38,392 nt of DNA. Source: an uncultured Photobacterium sp. (GTDB taxonomy: Bacteria; Pseudomonadota; Gammaproteobacteria; Enterobacterales; Vibrionaceae). How positions within the stretch are numbered: the first letter of the stretch is position 1; every line of letters starts with the position of its first letter. A program made the translations under genes and the position numbers. Where the stretch lies: NCBI GenBank assembly GCA_947039525.1, contig CAMQZF010000003.1, forward strand, positions 1 to 38,392, read 5' to 3'. The notes below the pieces were generated by a model that saw only the letters and a program-made list of their open reading frames with translations, had not been told where the DNA came from and ran no database searches. Of this stretch, positions 1 to 9,450 are shown piece by piece.

Positions 1-1344
1 TTCCGCTCTTGGATCGCTACAACCAAGGTAGTACATATTCGCAGTGGGCCCACCTAAGTCAGAAATAGTGCCAGTGAAGCCGGGGACTTTATCGCGAATT
101 TCTTCTAACTCCGTCAAGATAGACTCTTGAGAGCGGTTTTGAATGATACGACCTTCGTGCTCAGTAATAGAACAGAATGAACAGCCACCAAAACAACCTC
201 GCATGATATTGACTGAGGTTTTGATCATGTCATACGCCGGAATTTTCATTTTCCCGTAACTCGGATGAGGTACACGAGCAAAAGGCAACGCGAAGACGTA
301 ATCCATTTCTTCTGTGGTTAATGGCGTTGGTGATCGGTTGATCCACAACTCACGGTCAGCGTGACGCTGTACCAAAGGACGCCCAGAATAAGGGTTGGTT
401 TCTAAGTGCATGACACGGCTTGCGTGGGCATACAGAATTCGGTCATTGCGTAATTTTTCAAACGAAGGTAAACGCACCACTTTGTTCTTGCTGTGGTGGC
501 GTGACGGTTGAATTTGTACTGGAACAGGGGCGGAGGTTTCTGCTTTTTGTGCGTCACAGTTTTCCTCGGTTGCGTATGGGTTGGGCATAACCATACTGCG
601 TCCCGGTTTTTCGATACGGCTTGAATCGACTTCTTGGAAATCAACAGGCAGTTCTTTCAAAATAATCGCCGTACCCGGAATATCTCTTAATTCACTCAGC
701 GCTTCACCTTGTGCTAGACGGTGACTGACTTCAATCAGGGCACGTTCGGCATTACCAAACAGCAAAATATCGCCTTTTGCATCAAATAAAATAGAGCGTC
801 GTACTTTGTCTGACCAATAATCATAATGAGCCAAGCGACGTAGGCTCGCTTCAATGCCCCCTACAACAATGGGTGTTTCTTTATAGGCTTCTTTGCAGCG
901 TTGAGAATACACAAGAACCGCACGATCTGGGCGTTTTCCCCCTTCATTATTTGGGGTATAAGCATCGTCGTGACGTAATTTACGATCAGCGGTGTAGCGG
1001 TTGATCATTGAATCCATGTTACCTGCGGTGACACCAAAGTATAAGTTTGGTTGGCCTAGGCGCATAAAGTCGTCTTTGTTGTCCCATTTAGGCTGGGCAA
1101 TGATGCCAACGCGGAAACCTTGAGCTTCCAATAAGCGTCCGATGATAGCCATACCAAAGCTCGGGTGATCGACGTATGCATCGCCCGTTACCAAAATGAT
1201 GTCACAACTGTCCCAACCGAGTGCATCCATTTCTTTACGCGTTGTCGGTAAAAATGGGGCAGTACCGTAGCAAGAAGCCCAATATTTAGGGTAATCGAAA
1301 ATTTTATCTTTTATCAAAATGGGAACCTTTGGTGTCAGTGTCAT
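1..1344 (-). CDS. ygiQ: YgiQ family radical SAM protein (3' end cut by window edge)
   Basis: The frame is open from the ATG at 1344 down to the window edge, giving the first 448 residues of a protein that is about 740 residues in E. coli. The ORF track misses it because it has no stop inside the window. The translation matches YgiQ as I remember it: a Y(W)ASCYG start, [48 protein letters not shown] and [12 protein letters not shown]. The radical SAM [4Fe-4S] motif is CFGGCSFC, with cysteines at about residues 384, 388 and 391. The family binds an iron-sulfur cluster and SAM; its substrate is not known to me. No good Shine-Dalgarno precedes the ATG, so the exact start is less certain than the identity. 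It is transcribed away from mntH's terminator region and probably forms its own unit. Confidence 0.95.
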   Translation of the reverse strand, partial: MTLTPKVPILIKDKIFDYPKYWASCYGTAPFLPTTRKEMDALGWDSCDIILVTGDAYVDHPSFGMAIIGRLLEAQGFRVGIIAQPKWDNKDDFMRLGQPNLYFGVTAGNMDSMINRYTADRKLRHDDAYTPNNEGGKRPDRAVLVYSQRCKEAYKETPIVVGGIEASLRRLAHYDYWSDKVRRSILFDAKGDILLFGNAERALIEVSHRLAQGEALSELRDIPGTAIILKELPVDFQEVDSSRIEKPGRSMVMPNPYATEENCDAQKAETSAPVPVQIQPSRHHSKNKVVRLPSFEKLRNDRILYAHASRVMHLETNPYSGRPLVQRHADRELWINRSPTPLTTEEMDYVFALPFARVPHPSYGKMKIPAYDMIKTSVNIMRGCFGGCSFCSITEHEGRIIQNRSQESILTELEEIRDKVPGFTGTISDLGGPTANMYYLGCSDPRAE

Positions 1345-1499
1345 CGGCGCAAAGATACGCGCTTATTGGCGTTATCATCGGCAGTGTTGAATGAGGGTGA
1401 TCCACAATGTGTGATCATAGCGCACATTTTACGGTTTTTTTGATTAGGTTGCACGATCCCTCTTAAGGGAAAGAATCGATATCAAGGGGGAAATGAAGA

Positions 1500-1534
1500 G
1501 AAAAAGAGGAAAACCATCGCGAAAAACGATGGTT
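1500..1534 (-). terminator. Possible rho-independent terminator downstream of mntH
   Basis: On the minus strand an 8-bp stem AACCATCG/CGATGGTT closes a 7-nt loop and is followed by a pyrimidine-rich tract (TTTTCCTCTTTTTC). It lies about 240 bp past the mntH stop, which is far for a dedicated terminator, so it may instead protect ygiQ from read-through. Confidence 0.5.
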
Positions 1535-1587
1535 GAAAGCAATGAGATTCGCCTTATAGGTCAATTAAAACTGTTTGAAATAAACTT

Positions 1588-1654
1588 CATTATTATTGGC
1601 ATTAGATGGGTAAGAATATGAACAGTATCAGATGTCTAATTGCTAATAATAATG
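1588..1654. repeat. Imperfect inverted repeat (arms of about 18-20 bp)
   Basis: CATTATTATTGGCATTAGA (1588-1606) is nearly the reverse complement of TCTAATTGCTAATAATAATG (1635-1654), with one mismatch and one extra base, separated by about 29 bp. It could form a large AT-rich hairpin in the mntH 3' region or be a remnant of a small repeat element. No function is assigned. Confidence 0.5.
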
Positions 1655-1773
1655 ATCGCTATCATTCCTTTGATAATAATCAACACTCCCTGTTTAATCG
1701 TGATTTAGGTCATTCTAATGCTGGATTGCTTTTCTAAATAATCCTGTTTTTATTGTCAAATCTGGTGTTGATG

Positions 1774-3003
1774 TTAATTCATGATCACCAGTAGATATAA
1801 ATTCAATGCGACTACCATAGCAACAATGATCCAACCAATAACTTGGGTACTTTTTGTATTGGTGAATTGACGCATCATGCCTTTATTCGATGTAAAAATT
1901 AATAAAGGGATCAGAGCGAAGGCAATCCCAAAGCTTAATACGATTTGGCTGACCACCAGAATCGTCGTGGTATTAATGGCTAAAGCTATCAAGATAAAAG
2001 ATGGCAGCATTGTGATGGCGCGGCGCAGCCAAGCAGGAATTTCATGGTGAGTGAAGCCTTTCATGATCACTTGTCCAGCCATTGTTCCGACAACACTGGA
2101 AGATAGGCCTGAAGCAATCAAAGAGATACCAAATAAAGTAGCAGCACCGTGACCCAATAATGGAATCAGGGTTTTGTAGGCTGTCTCTATTTCAGCAATG
2201 TCGTGATGACCTGAAGTATGAAAGACAGCGCTGGCCATTGTAATCATGCCAATATTGACAAAACCTGCGATGGTCATGGCGATTAAGACATCCCACTTTG
2301 TGCTTTTTAAGCGTGTTAGCTTTGATAAGGTGCTTTTTTCTTTGAATAAAGCAGAATGCAGGTAAATAACATGAGGCATTACTGTTGCCCCTAAAATCCC
2401 CGCAGCTAAATAAACTTGTTCTGGATTTTTCATGGTAGGGATGAATAAGCCCCCAGCCATTTTAGATAAAGACGGTTGTGCCCATAGCAGTTCGACGATA
2501 TAAACGGCGGCAACGACCAATAGTAGTCCACCAATGATGAATTCAACGGGTTTTTGACGACGTTGATTGAGCATTAAGACGCCAAAAGTAAAGATAGCGG
2601 TTAAAATAGCACCTTGCATCAAGGTGACACCAAGTAACAACTGAAAACCGACCGCAGCGCCAATAAATTCAGCAAGATCAGTGGCAATAGCAATGACTTC
2701 TGCTTGAATCCAATAGGGTTTTACAGCCCATGTGGGTAAGCGATCTCGTAAATGTTCGGTTAAATCTTTTCCAGTTACAATCCCCAGTTTTGCGGATAAA
2801 TACTGAATGACCATCGCCATAAGATTAGCCCAAAGTACAACCCATAATAATTGATAACCAAAGGCGGAACCGGCTTGGATATTGGTCGCAAAATTACCAG
2901 GGTCGATATACGCGATGGCGGCAATAAAAGCAGGGCCTAACATCATTAATTTTTTTTTGAAACTGATACCGCCAAATGGGGTTGTAAGGGCATGTGTTGT
3001 CAT
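1774..3003 (-). CDS. mntH: Nramp-family divalent metal (Mn2+/Fe2+) transporter MntH
   Basis: At 409 residues this is close to the usual MntH length (about 412 in E. coli), with about eleven membrane helices. It carries the two signature metal-site motifs of the Nramp family: DPGN at residues 34-37 in helix 1 and MPH at 209-211 in helix 6. The protein should import Mn2+ (and possibly Fe2+) with protons across the inner membrane. The ATG at 3003 has only a weak Shine-Dalgarno, but [12 protein letters not shown] leading into [12 protein letters not shown] fits the family start. A good Fur box and a sigma70-like promoter sit 45-85 bp upstream, so iron-responsive repression is likely. No mntR gene is in view. 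It appears monocistronic, separated from dcuC by a strong terminator. Confidence 0.93.
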   Translation of the reverse strand: MTTHALTTPFGGISFKKKLMMLGPAFIAAIAYIDPGNFATNIQAGSAFGYQLLWVVLWANLMAMVIQYLSAKLGIVTGKDLTEHLRDRLPTWAVKPYWIQAEVIAIATDLAEFIGAAVGFQLLLGVTLMQGAILTAIFTFGVLMLNQRRQKPVEFIIGGLLLVVAAVYIVELLWAQPSLSKMAGGLFIPTMKNPEQVYLAAGILGATVMPHVIYLHSALFKEKSTLSKLTRLKSTKWDVLIAMTIAGFVNIGMITMASAVFHTSGHHDIAEIETAYKTLIPLLGHGAATLFGISLIASGLSSSVVGTMAGQVIMKGFTHHEIPAWLRRAITMLPSFILIALAINTTTILVVSQIVLSFGIAFALIPLLIFTSNKGMMRQFTNTKSTQVIGWIIVAMVVALNLYLLVIMN

Positions 3004-3045
3004 AGAAAAGGCTTACATAAAAACAGGAATTGAGAGTAACTTATC

Positions 3046-3064
3046 GATATTGATTCTCATTTGC
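3046..3064 (-). promoter_or_regulatory. Fur box upstream of mntH
   Basis: On the minus strand the 19-mer GCAAATGAGAATCAATATC closely matches the Fur consensus GATAATGATAATCATTATC, with the core AATGAGAATCA. It overlaps or directly follows the predicted -10 of the mntH promoter, the normal position for repression by Fur-Fe2+. The site was seen by eye and not scored with a matrix. Confidence 0.75.
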
Positions 3065-3089
3065 ATATCGTTATTACCTATTTAGTCAA
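3062..3089 (-). promoter_or_regulatory. Putative sigma70 promoter of mntH
   Basis: On the minus strand TTGACT (-35) and TATGCA (-10) are separated by 16 bp. The -10 is weak, but its overlap with the Fur box supports the placement. Confidence 0.45.
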
Positions 3090-3199
3090 TAGTTATCTTA
3101 TCTATTTGTTCTATCCATCGATAAAACCAATGATTAAATGCAACGAAAATGAAGTATTCAGAAATAGATTGATTAAATAAAGCGAGGAAAAGTGTCAGT

Positions 3200-3239
3200 T
3201 GTGCGTCGGTAAAATAAAATGTGTGTCGGTAAAATAAAA
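3200..3239. repeat. 20-bp tandem duplication
   Basis: TGTGCGTCGGTAAAATAAAA (3200-3219) is immediately repeated as TGTGTGTCGGTAAAATAAAA (3220-3239) with one difference. It lies between the mntH promoter region and the dcuC terminator and is probably a neutral replication-slippage duplication. Confidence 0.85.
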
Positions 3240-3261
3240 GCAGACGACAAAATTATGAAAT

Positions 3262-3292
3262 AAAAAAACGGCACGAATCTCATGCCGTTTTT
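3262..3292 (-). terminator. Rho-independent terminator of dcuC
   Basis: AAAAACGGCA and TGCCGTTTTT pair across a 9-nt loop, 27 bp past the dcuC stop. On the minus strand the stem runs into seven U residues. The A/T flanks make it usable in both directions. Confidence 0.85.
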
Positions 3293-3318
3293 AACTGGGT
3301 GAATATTGATTATTATCA

Positions 3319-4677
3319 TTAAACCATTGCGGGAACCATAAATTGTGTGGCAATAATCACGGTTAATAAACCAACAAGCACAGGAACAGAGGTGCGCTTT
3401 ACAACATCAAAAGGGGAGAGTTTTGCAATACCAGAACAAGCAACAACAACACCAGAGACAGGAGAGATTGTGCGGCCTAAGTTACTCGCTTGCAGCATCG
3501 GAATCACCAAATAGGCTGGATTGATGCCCATTTTCGCAGCTAAGCTTGGAATTAATTCGACAAAAGCGTAAAAAGGCGCATTACCTGAACCTGTGGTGAT
3601 TGCCGCAATGGCGGTAATGGAAACCAATAGGATCATAAGCACAATCCCTCCGGCACCAGCCACATCAGCAAGGTGCAATAAATTATCAATAAAACCGACT
3701 GATTTTAAGCCTTGTGCAAAGACACCTGCCGCGACCAATAAAATGACTACACTTGAGAACGCATTTGCCATGCCTTGGTAGGCGGCTTCTAAACCAACGT
3801 AGACCGGTTGTGCTTTGCGATGACGAATAAATTCAATTACGCTAGTACTAAATAGACAGATAATCAGTACGGTAACAATATTCAAATTGGGGAGAATATC
3901 ACCATTAAAGAGTAAGACCCCAAAAATAGGGGTAAATGGCAAAATACAATAGAACTTAGGGGCATCCGTTTCAATTTCACTGACTTCCAATTGATCATTG
4001 GTGAAGTTTTCACGACGATCTAAAAATCGTTGCCAGAAAAAGTGAGTGATTGCCATGGCGATGATTGCCATGATCGAAATCGGCAAGGTAGTTTTGAAAG
4101 CAAAATCAATCAAAGGCATGTTTGCAGCGTGAGAAGCCATTACTACATCACCCGAGGTCGGTGATAAAATAATAGCAGCAGGAGAGGCACAAATTGCCGC
4201 TGCCGCCCCACGGCTAATGCCCATGTTCACCATTAATGGGAATAAGGTCGCCATCAGTAACACACCTAAACCTGCTGCCGATGAAACGGCCAATGACATT
4301 AAGCAGGCAACAAAATAGGTCGCAACCATTAAAATATAAGGCGATTTAATGAATTTTAATGGTTTGGAAGCCATTTTCACCACCATATCGTTCGCCCCAA
4401 TTTTCGTCATGTAAGAGGCGAAACCACACAGCACCATGATCAGCATCCCTAAGCCGCCGCCACGCTCCATTAATAAATATTTTATATATTCAAAAATATC
4501 CGTAATGGGATTTCCCGTTGGGGTGACACCGCTTGGTAATACAGGCTTACCAAGAATGGCTGTGATCGCTAATAATACGATTCCCCCAGTGAGTAAGACG
4601 CCAGTTGCCGTATAACCTTTGAATATGTAGCGCCCAACTATGGCTGCAACAACTAAGCCGATAATCAACTCTATCAT
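3319..4677 (-). CDS. dcuC: C4-dicarboxylate transporter DcuC
   Basis: The 452 residues align by eye along almost the whole of E. coli DcuC (461 residues). Shared blocks include MLCGFASYMTKIGANDMVV, SSAAGLGVLLMATLFP, ICASPAAIILSPTSGDVVMA, TTGSGNAPFYAFVELIP and LGRTISPVSGVVVACSG. DcuC is an inner-membrane protein of about twelve helices that exports succinate or exchanges C4-dicarboxylates during fermentation or fumarate respiration. AAGGAAAGCGC before the ATG is a good ribosome binding site. The upstream 294 bp is shared with the divergent membrane-protein gene. No clean FNR or CRP site was confirmed there. Confidence 0.95.
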   Translation of the reverse strand: MIELIIGLVVAAIVGRYIFKGYTATGVLLTGGIVLLAITAILGKPVLPSGVTPTGNPITDIFEYIKYLLMERGGGLGMLIMVLCGFASYMTKIGANDMVVKMASKPLKFIKSPYILMVATYFVACLMSLAVSSAAGLGVLLMATLFPLMVNMGISRGAAAAICASPAAIILSPTSGDVVMASHAANMPLIDFAFKTTLPISIMAIIAMAITHFFWQRFLDRRENFTNDQLEVSEIETDAPKFYCILPFTPIFGVLLFNGDILPNLNIVTVLIICLFSTSVIEFIRHRKAQPVYVGLEAAYQGMANAFSSVVILLVAAGVFAQGLKSVGFIDNLLHLADVAGAGGIVLMILLVSITAIAAITTGSGNAPFYAFVELIPSLAAKMGINPAYLVIPMLQASNLGRTISPVSGVVVACSGIAKLSPFDVVKRTSVPVLVGLLTVIIATQFMVPAMV

Positions 4678-4971
4678 GCGCTTTCCTTATAAAATGTCAC
4701 AAATAAATATGAATACAGAATGAATCTGCTATCAAACTGTCGCGTAATGTAGCGGAAACAAGCGATAGGAGATAATGAAAATCGATGAAGTTATGATCTT
4801 TTTCGTTAATTAATGATTTAAAAATCAATAATGCTGCTTGAATGTGAATAAATACTATCAATGGCGTAAATTGATTGAGTCAATTCTGAGAGGGGGATCA
4901 AGCAGATTTCATGGTGAGATAACATTACTCAAGGCTATAATTTGGCCTGTTTTGATTAAATGGAATGACTT
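4678..4971. other. Divergent promoter region dcuC / unknown membrane protein
   Basis: This AT-rich 294-bp region between divergent starts contains no ORF. TTGATTGAGTCAA at about 4871 looks FNR-like, but its half-sites are 5 bp apart rather than 6. AAATGTCACAAAT near 4693 resembles a CRP half-site. Neither is strong enough to call. Confidence 0.4.
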
Positions 4972-5646
4972 ATGTTTGCGCTCTTAGCCCTGTATTTGTT
5001 ATCGGCAATGTGTATTGCCCAAGCTGTAATGACGTTATTATTAAATAAAGGCGAAATTTGCCCAGGTCAACGAGGACGATTGCATAAAACATTGCCTTGG
5101 TTAGTTTTTGCATGGTTAGGGGTGATTCCTGTTTTTCCGATTGCATTACTTCCTTTGATTGCTTTAGCGGTATTTTCATTTTATGCACGCACAGATAAAA
5201 CTCGTGATAAAGGACCGATGACATGGTTATGGTTGAGTAACGCATCCGCTTTTGTCGTATTGACGTACAGTTTTACATTACAGACTGTACCGATGGCTTT
5301 ATTGACACTGTTTGGTGGTGCAATTTTAGGCAGTATTATGATTCATTGTTTAATGATTCAGGCCCGCAGCCGTTTACAAGCATTCCATCAAATTTTACCG
5401 TTATCAGGAATTGTCTTAGCGATTGCTGCCATTTTTGCTTTATTGTGGGAGTTGACACTGAACGGATTCACGACAGCTTCGTCATTAATGGGAGTTATTG
5501 TGATTTTAGTGTCATTGGTTATTGGATTACTAATGTGGTCAAGTCATATTTTATTGCACAAAACTTTTCATAAAAACACCATTTTATGTGCCTTATGCTT
5601 GATCGTCACTTCCTTAAGTTGTCAGTCTTGGTTATTAAGCTCTTGA
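4972..5646 (+). CDS. Multi-pass membrane protein of unknown function
   Basis: I do not recognise this 224-residue protein. It is hydrophobic throughout, with about six or seven predicted membrane helices. The first starts at the N-terminus (LLALYLLSAMCIAQAVMTLLL) and the last ends near the C-terminus (ILCALCLIVTSLSCQSWLL). Short basic or polar loops lie between them, such as NKGEICPGQRGRLHK and YARTDKTRDKG. The ATG at 4972 follows ATGGAATGACTT, a weak ribosome site, but no better in-frame start exists before the first helix. It is divergent from dcuC and followed by a small DUF4250 gene on the same strand, about 107 bp on. It is probably an inner-membrane protein conserved in close relatives; no function can be read from the sequence. 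Confidence 0.8.
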   Translation: MFALLALYLLSAMCIAQAVMTLLLNKGEICPGQRGRLHKTLPWLVFAWLGVIPVFPIALLPLIALAVFSFYARTDKTRDKGPMTWLWLSNASAFVVLTYSFTLQTVPMALLTLFGGAILGSIMIHCLMIQARSRLQAFHQILPLSGIVLAIAAIFALLWELTLNGFTTASSLMGVIVILVSLVIGLLMWSSHILLHKTFHKNTILCALCLIVTSLSCQSWLLSS

Positions 5647-5753
5647 TTTTAAATTGATTTCTACCATTTTTCTTTTTCTTTTTAATCAGCGTATTTCCAC
5701 GAAATGACTGATTTACCGCTATTCTTAATAAGCAGAATATTAAGGAGAAGCAT

Positions 5754-5942
5754 ATGGAGATCGGTCATTTGATGAGTATTGATGGCAATATCGTGATTGG
5801 GATTGTGAATGAAAAATTGCGGTTAGAATGCGACAGTATTGATGAATTAGCCAGCCGTTACGAGTGGAATGCTGATGAATTGTCACAAAAAATGCGTGAT
5901 TTGGGTTTTTATTATGATCCCATTACAAATCAATTTAAGTAA
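5754..5942 (+). CDS. DUF4250 domain small protein
   Basis: A 62-residue acidic soluble protein preceded by a very good ribosome site (TTAAGGAGAAGCAT then ATG). The pattern MSIDGNIVIGIVNEKLRLECDS, DELASRYEWNADEL and a final GFYYDPITNQFK matches my memory of the DUF4250 family: a start with NxxILxSIVNxKLRD followed by a short helical segment predicted to bind or contact something. The family has no known function. It sits 107 bp after the unknown membrane gene and before a strong bidirectional terminator shared with metR, so it may be the last gene of a two-gene unit or have its own promoter. Confidence 0.85.
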   Translation: MEIGHLMSIDGNIVIGIVNEKLRLECDSIDELASRYEWNADELSQKMRDLGFYYDPITNQFK

Positions 5943-5975
5943 CCAATATCATTCATTTTAGGTCATTGATAACCA

Positions 5976-6012
5976 AAAAAAGCCGATGTTCATCATCGGT
6001 TTTTTTGTTTTT
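5976..6012. terminator. Bidirectional terminator between DUF4250 gene and metR
   Basis: CCGATG/CATCGG with a 5-nt loop is flanked by seven A residues on the left and a long T run on the right. It serves the plus-strand DUF4250 gene and the minus-strand metR, whose stop is at 6024. Confidence 0.9.
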
Positions 6013-6023
6013 TTTTGGTCTGA

Positions 6024-6935
6024 TTATATGGATTTGATATCGGATAAATGTTCTTGGCAATGCGATTGTGCGGTACTGAAAAAGGCTTGTAAATAATGAC
6101 GGCTTTGCTCGTTATAGCGTATTGCCGCAAATAATCTTCGCCATAATCCTTCTCCTAAAGGCAAACTGACCACCAATTTTTGTTGTGCAAATTCAGTGAT
6201 TGCCCAATTGGGTAAAACTGCAATCCCTAAATTGGCAGACACCATTTGAATCAGCATTAATGTATTGTCCGCGTGTTTCCAATTTTTAGGCTCGCAATGA
6301 GCAGGCTGTAAAAAATGTTTGACCACATCCAAACGATTTTTAGCGACAGGATAACTGATTAAGGTTGAGTCTAAAAAATCTTCAGGATAAATCTGTGTTT
6401 GAGTCGCAAAAGGTGAGTTCGGGGAGACAATAACGCGCATTTCAAAATCGAAGAGAGGGTGGTAATAGACATCATGTCGAGTTTGAACGTCGGAGGTGAT
6501 CACCAAGTCTAATTCACCGGCAGACAGGGCTGGAATAGGATCAAACGCAAATCCAGAGGAAAAATCCAAGGTGACTTCTGGCCAATGTTGCTGAAAGGAT
6601 TTTAATGCAGGCATTAACCATTGAAAACAAGAATGGCAATCAATTGCCATGTGTAATCGACCGGTTGATTCGGCTTTTAGGTGCGTTAATTGATGTTCTG
6701 CTAAGTGTAATTTAGGCAAAATATCATCCGCTAATCCGAGTAAAATCAAACCTTCTGGTGTAAATCGGACTGGGCGGGTTTTTCGTAAAAATAAAGGCGA
6801 TCCTAAGCGGGATTCTAATTCTCGAAACTGATGGGATAACGCTGATTGTGTTAAATAGAGTGCGTTAGCGGTCGCGGTCAGAGATCCTGTTTCTCGCAAT
6901 GTTGTGAGAGTTTTTAAATGTTTTATTTCAATCAC
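6024..6935 (-). CDS. metR: LysR-type regulator of methionine genes, MetR
   Basis: The 303-residue protein starts MIEIKHLKTLTTLRETGSL with a winged HTH (about residues 1-60) and matches E. coli MetR through most of its length. Matching blocks include QSALSHQFRELESRLG, DCHSCFQWLMPAL, FDPIPALSAGELDLVITSD, HFLQPA, DNTLMLIQMVSANLGIAVLPNW and LGEGLWRRLFAA. MetR activates metE and other methionine genes with homocysteine as co-inducer and represses itself. It is divergent from metE with a 146-bp shared control region holding MetR boxes, the classical arrangement. The C-terminus is slightly shorter than in E. coli. Confidence 0.96.
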   Translation of the reverse strand: MIEIKHLKTLTTLRETGSLTATANALYLTQSALSHQFRELESRLGSPLFLRKTRPVRFTPEGLILLGLADDILPKLHLAEHQLTHLKAESTGRLHMAIDCHSCFQWLMPALKSFQQHWPEVTLDFSSGFAFDPIPALSAGELDLVITSDVQTRHDVYYHPLFDFEMRVIVSPNSPFATQTQIYPEDFLDSTLISYPVAKNRLDVVKHFLQPAHCEPKNWKHADNTLMLIQMVSANLGIAVLPNWAITEFAQQKLVVSLPLGEGLWRRLFAAIRYNEQSRHYLQAFFSTAQSHCQEHLSDIKSI

Positions 6936-6957
6936 GTTCGAATGTCCTTTATCGAGC

Positions 6958-6997
6958 TGAATGATTCATTCACCTTATAGTGTATGAATTTTATTCA
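6958..6997. promoter_or_regulatory. MetR binding region between metR and metE
   Basis: TGAATTTTATTCA (6985-6997) is a perfect match to the MetR consensus TGAA-N5-TTCA, extended to TATGAA...TTCATA. A second cluster of half-sites, TGAATGATTCATTCA, lies at 6958-6972 but with non-standard spacing. Two sites are usual in the metR-metE region. A weak promoter for metE (TTGACG at 7024-7029, 17 bp, TCTTTA) lies downstream. Confidence 0.8.
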
Positions 6998-7081
6998 TAA
7001 TGATATGTAAAATTTTACGGTTGTTGACGTATCCCATTCATCGCATTCTTTAGCCATCCAGAACGCTAAGGGAAATGCACA

Positions 7082-9379
7082 ATGAATTCAAAAATTTCAC
7101 TTCCAAACAGTCATATTTTAGGTTATCCCCGAATTGGTGCTCAACGAGAGCTTAAGTGGGCCTTAGAACAATATTGGCGAGGTGATATTGATCAGCATCA
7201 ATTGAAAAAGGTGGGGTCTGATTTACGCCATCAACATTGGCAAGATCAAAAGGAGGCCGGCTTAAGTTTTGTGACCGTCGGTGATTTTGCTTGGTATGAT
7301 CAAGTGTTAAACACCAGCATGTTATTGGGGCATATTCCCGCGCGTCATCAGCATGGCTTCCCCGATTTAGATGCCTTGTTTCGAGTCGCTCGTGGGCAAG
7401 CGCCCAGTGGCTGTTCTTGTGCTGCAGCCGACATGACAAAATGGTTTAATACCAACTATCATTACATTGTTCCTGAGTTTTCCGAAGATGATCGATTTAC
7501 TGTTGCTTGGACGCAGTTATTCGAAGAAATAGTGGAAGCACAAAAGGCAGACCATAAGGTGAAACCCGTTTTATTAGGGCCATTAAGCTACTTATGGTTA
7601 GGTAAATCTGACGATGATACGGCATGGAATCGGTTGAGTTTATTGCCGAGATTACAAGCTGCCTATCAAAGTGTTTTGCAAAGATTGGCGGATTTAGACA
7701 TTGAATGGGTGCAAATAGACGAGCCCATTTTAGTGTTGGATTTACCAGAAGAGTGGCAACGTGCTTTTAAGCTCACGTATCAAGTCATTAAAAACAAAAG
7801 CAAGGTACTACTCACGACATATTTTGAGTCGATTGAAACTTATTGGCCGTGGATTCAATCGTTAAATGTTGATGGCATTCATATTGATGTGTCAGTGGCA
7901 CCTCAACAATTAGATCCGATTATTGACGATCTTCCTGATAATTGGGTGTTGTCTATCGGCGCAATCAATGGACGCAATGTTTGGCGAGCGGATTTAGCAC
8001 ATTGGCTAGAAAGATTACAGCCAATATACGAACATTTAAACGAACGTTTATGGATTGGCAGCAGTTGCTCTTTATTGCATGTTCCTGTTGATCTGAAAGT
8101 GGAAAGTGAGTTACCTGATAATGTTCGAACTCGATTTGCCTTTGCTCATCAAAAATTATCTGAAATTTCCTTATTAGCGAAGGGGATTCAAGGTGACACT
8201 GTTAATATTCAGCGTTGTTATGAATATACGCTAACCAGTAACAACTGGAGCGAGTCAGTGTCAAGTGTTGCATCGAGAGTAACCACATTTACTCATATAA
8301 CCGATACGGATGTTGATCGGTCTTTGCCTTTTATTGATCGCGCACAATTACAAAAGAATGCATTAGGTTTACCGCTATTACCGACCACAACTATTGGTTC
8401 TTTTCCTCAGACTGAACAGCTACGTCAATGGCGTAAAGCATGGCGATTGGGTGATATTACCGAAAGTGCTTATGTCGAGCATATGAAAGAGTACATTGCC
8501 GATACCATTTCTCGTCAAGAACAGATTGGGTTAGATGTGTTGGTTCATGGCGAGCCTGAGCGCAATGATATGGTTGAATATTTCACTTCGGCTTTAGACG
8601 GATTTGTGAATACACAATTAGGTTGGGTACAAAGTTATGGTTCACGGTGTGTAAAACCTGCGATTGTTGTCGCGGATATTCATCGCTCACAGCCCATCAC
8701 TGTAGAGTGGACTCGCTATGCTCAATCACTCACTCACAAACCGGTAAAAGGGATGTTAACGGGACCGACGACCATCTTAGCTTGGACTTTTCCACGAGAA
8801 GATGTGTCAAAAGAAGTCATGGCGCATCAAATTGCCATTGCATTGAAAGAAGAAGTCGCTGATTTACAACAATCTGGCATTCGTGTGATTCAAATCGATG
8901 AACCGGCAATTCGTGAATTATTACCGCTGAAACAAGATCAACAAGCAGCGTATCTGAATTGGGCTGTAAAAGCCTTTAAGTTAAGCGCCAGCAGTGCTAA
9001 ACCCGAAACTCAGATTCATACTCATATGTGTTACAGCGAGTTTAATGATATTTTTTCATCGGTTGCAGCACTGGATGCCGATGTCATCACCATTGAAACG
9101 TCTCGTTCGGCAATGTCTTTATTGCGTGGTTTCGAAGATTTTTCCTATCCCAATGCAATTGGACCGGGAGTGTATGATATTCACAGCCCGAATGTTCCGA
9201 CGGTTAATGAAATTAAAACGCTCGTTGAAAAAGCAACCCAATGGATACCCATAGAGCGACTGTGGATTAATCCCGATTGTGGGTTAAAAACGCGGCAGTG
9301 GACAGAAACTGAATTAGCCTTAACCAATATGGTGAAAGCGGCTGAAGTATTACGAACGGAGAATCAATCAGTTGATTAA
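7082..9379 (+). CDS. metE: Cobalamin-independent methionine synthase MetE
   Basis: 765 residues (753 in E. coli). MetE transfers the methyl group from 5-methyltetrahydropteroyltri-glutamate to homocysteine in the cytoplasm, the last step of methionine synthesis without vitamin B12. The N-terminal half begins [18 protein letters not shown]. The C-terminal catalytic half begins at [12 protein letters not shown]. The four zinc ligands are all present: His648 and Cys650 in HTHMCYSEF, Glu672 in TIETSRS, and Cys733 in NPDCGLKTR. All are offset +7 from E. coli. The ATG at 7082 has AAGGGA about 8 nt upstream. It is activated by the divergent MetR. No B12 riboswitch is seen. A strong bidirectional terminator follows. 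Confidence 0.98.
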   Translation: MNSKISLPNSHILGYPRIGAQRELKWALEQYWRGDIDQHQLKKVGSDLRHQHWQDQKEAGLSFVTVGDFAWYDQVLNTSMLLGHIPARHQHGFPDLDALFRVARGQAPSGCSCAAADMTKWFNTNYHYIVPEFSEDDRFTVAWTQLFEEIVEAQKADHKVKPVLLGPLSYLWLGKSDDDTAWNRLSLLPRLQAAYQSVLQRLADLDIEWVQIDEPILVLDLPEEWQRAFKLTYQVIKNKSKVLLTTYFESIETYWPWIQSLNVDGIHIDVSVAPQQLDPIIDDLPDNWVLSIGAINGRNVWRADLAHWLERLQPIYEHLNERLWIGSSCSLLHVPVDLKVESELPDNVRTRFAFAHQKLSEISLLAKGIQGDTVNIQRCYEYTLTSNNWSESVSSVASRVTTFTHITDTDVDRSLPFIDRAQLQKNALGLPLLPTTTIGSFPQTEQLRQWRKAWRLGDITESAYVEHMKEYIADTISRQEQIGLDVLVHGEPERNDMVEYFTSALDGFVNTQLGWVQSYGSRCVKPAIVVADIHRSQPITVEWTRYAQSLTHKPVKGMLTGPTTILAWTFPREDVSKEVMAHQIAIALKEEVADLQQSGIRVIQIDEPAIRELLPLKQDQQAAYLNWAVKAFKLSASSAKPETQIHTHMCYSEFNDIFSSVAALDADVITIETSRSAMSLLRGFEDFSYPNAIGPGVYDIHSPNVPTVNEIKTLVEKATQWIPIERLWINPDCGLKTRQWTETELALTNMVKAAEVLRTENQSVD

Positions 9380-9402
9380 TTCATAAAGAGTTGCGATTCA
9401 AT

Positions 9403-9433
9403 AAAAAAAGACGAGCTTAAGCTCGTCTTTTTT
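9403..9433. terminator. Bidirectional terminator between metE and hslJ
   Basis: AAAAAAAGACGAGC and GCTCGTCTTTTTT form a long stem with a 4-nt loop, flanked by A and T runs. It ends metE on the plus strand and hslJ on the minus strand. Confidence 0.92.
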
Positions 9434-9450
9434 ATGAAATTGATGTGTTC

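Larger units (their letters stand above)
1345..1773. other. 429-bp intergenic region between ygiQ and mntH
   Basis: No ORF with coding character is visible here. The region should hold the ygiQ promoter (proximal to 1344) and the 3' untranslated part of mntH. It contains a terminator-like hairpin at 1512-1534 and a long inverted repeat at 1588-1654, listed separately. A weakly Fur-like AT-rich stretch (AATGATCGCTATCATT, about 1651-1666) is present but is placed oddly, downstream of mntH and about 300 bp from ygiQ, so I do not call it. Confidence 0.6.

Noticed and set aside
402-644. 80-residue minus-strand ORF
   Set aside because: Out-of-frame shadow of ygiQ, whose true frame runs open from 1344 to the window edge with clear family motifs.
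1651-1680. Second Fur box
   Set aside because: AATGATCGCTATCATT is only loosely similar and is placed downstream of mntH, far from any start codon.
4871-4884. FNR-like site TTGATTGAGTCAA near dcuC
   Set aside because: Half-sites are 5 bp apart, not the 6 bp needed for FNR; it is suggestive only.
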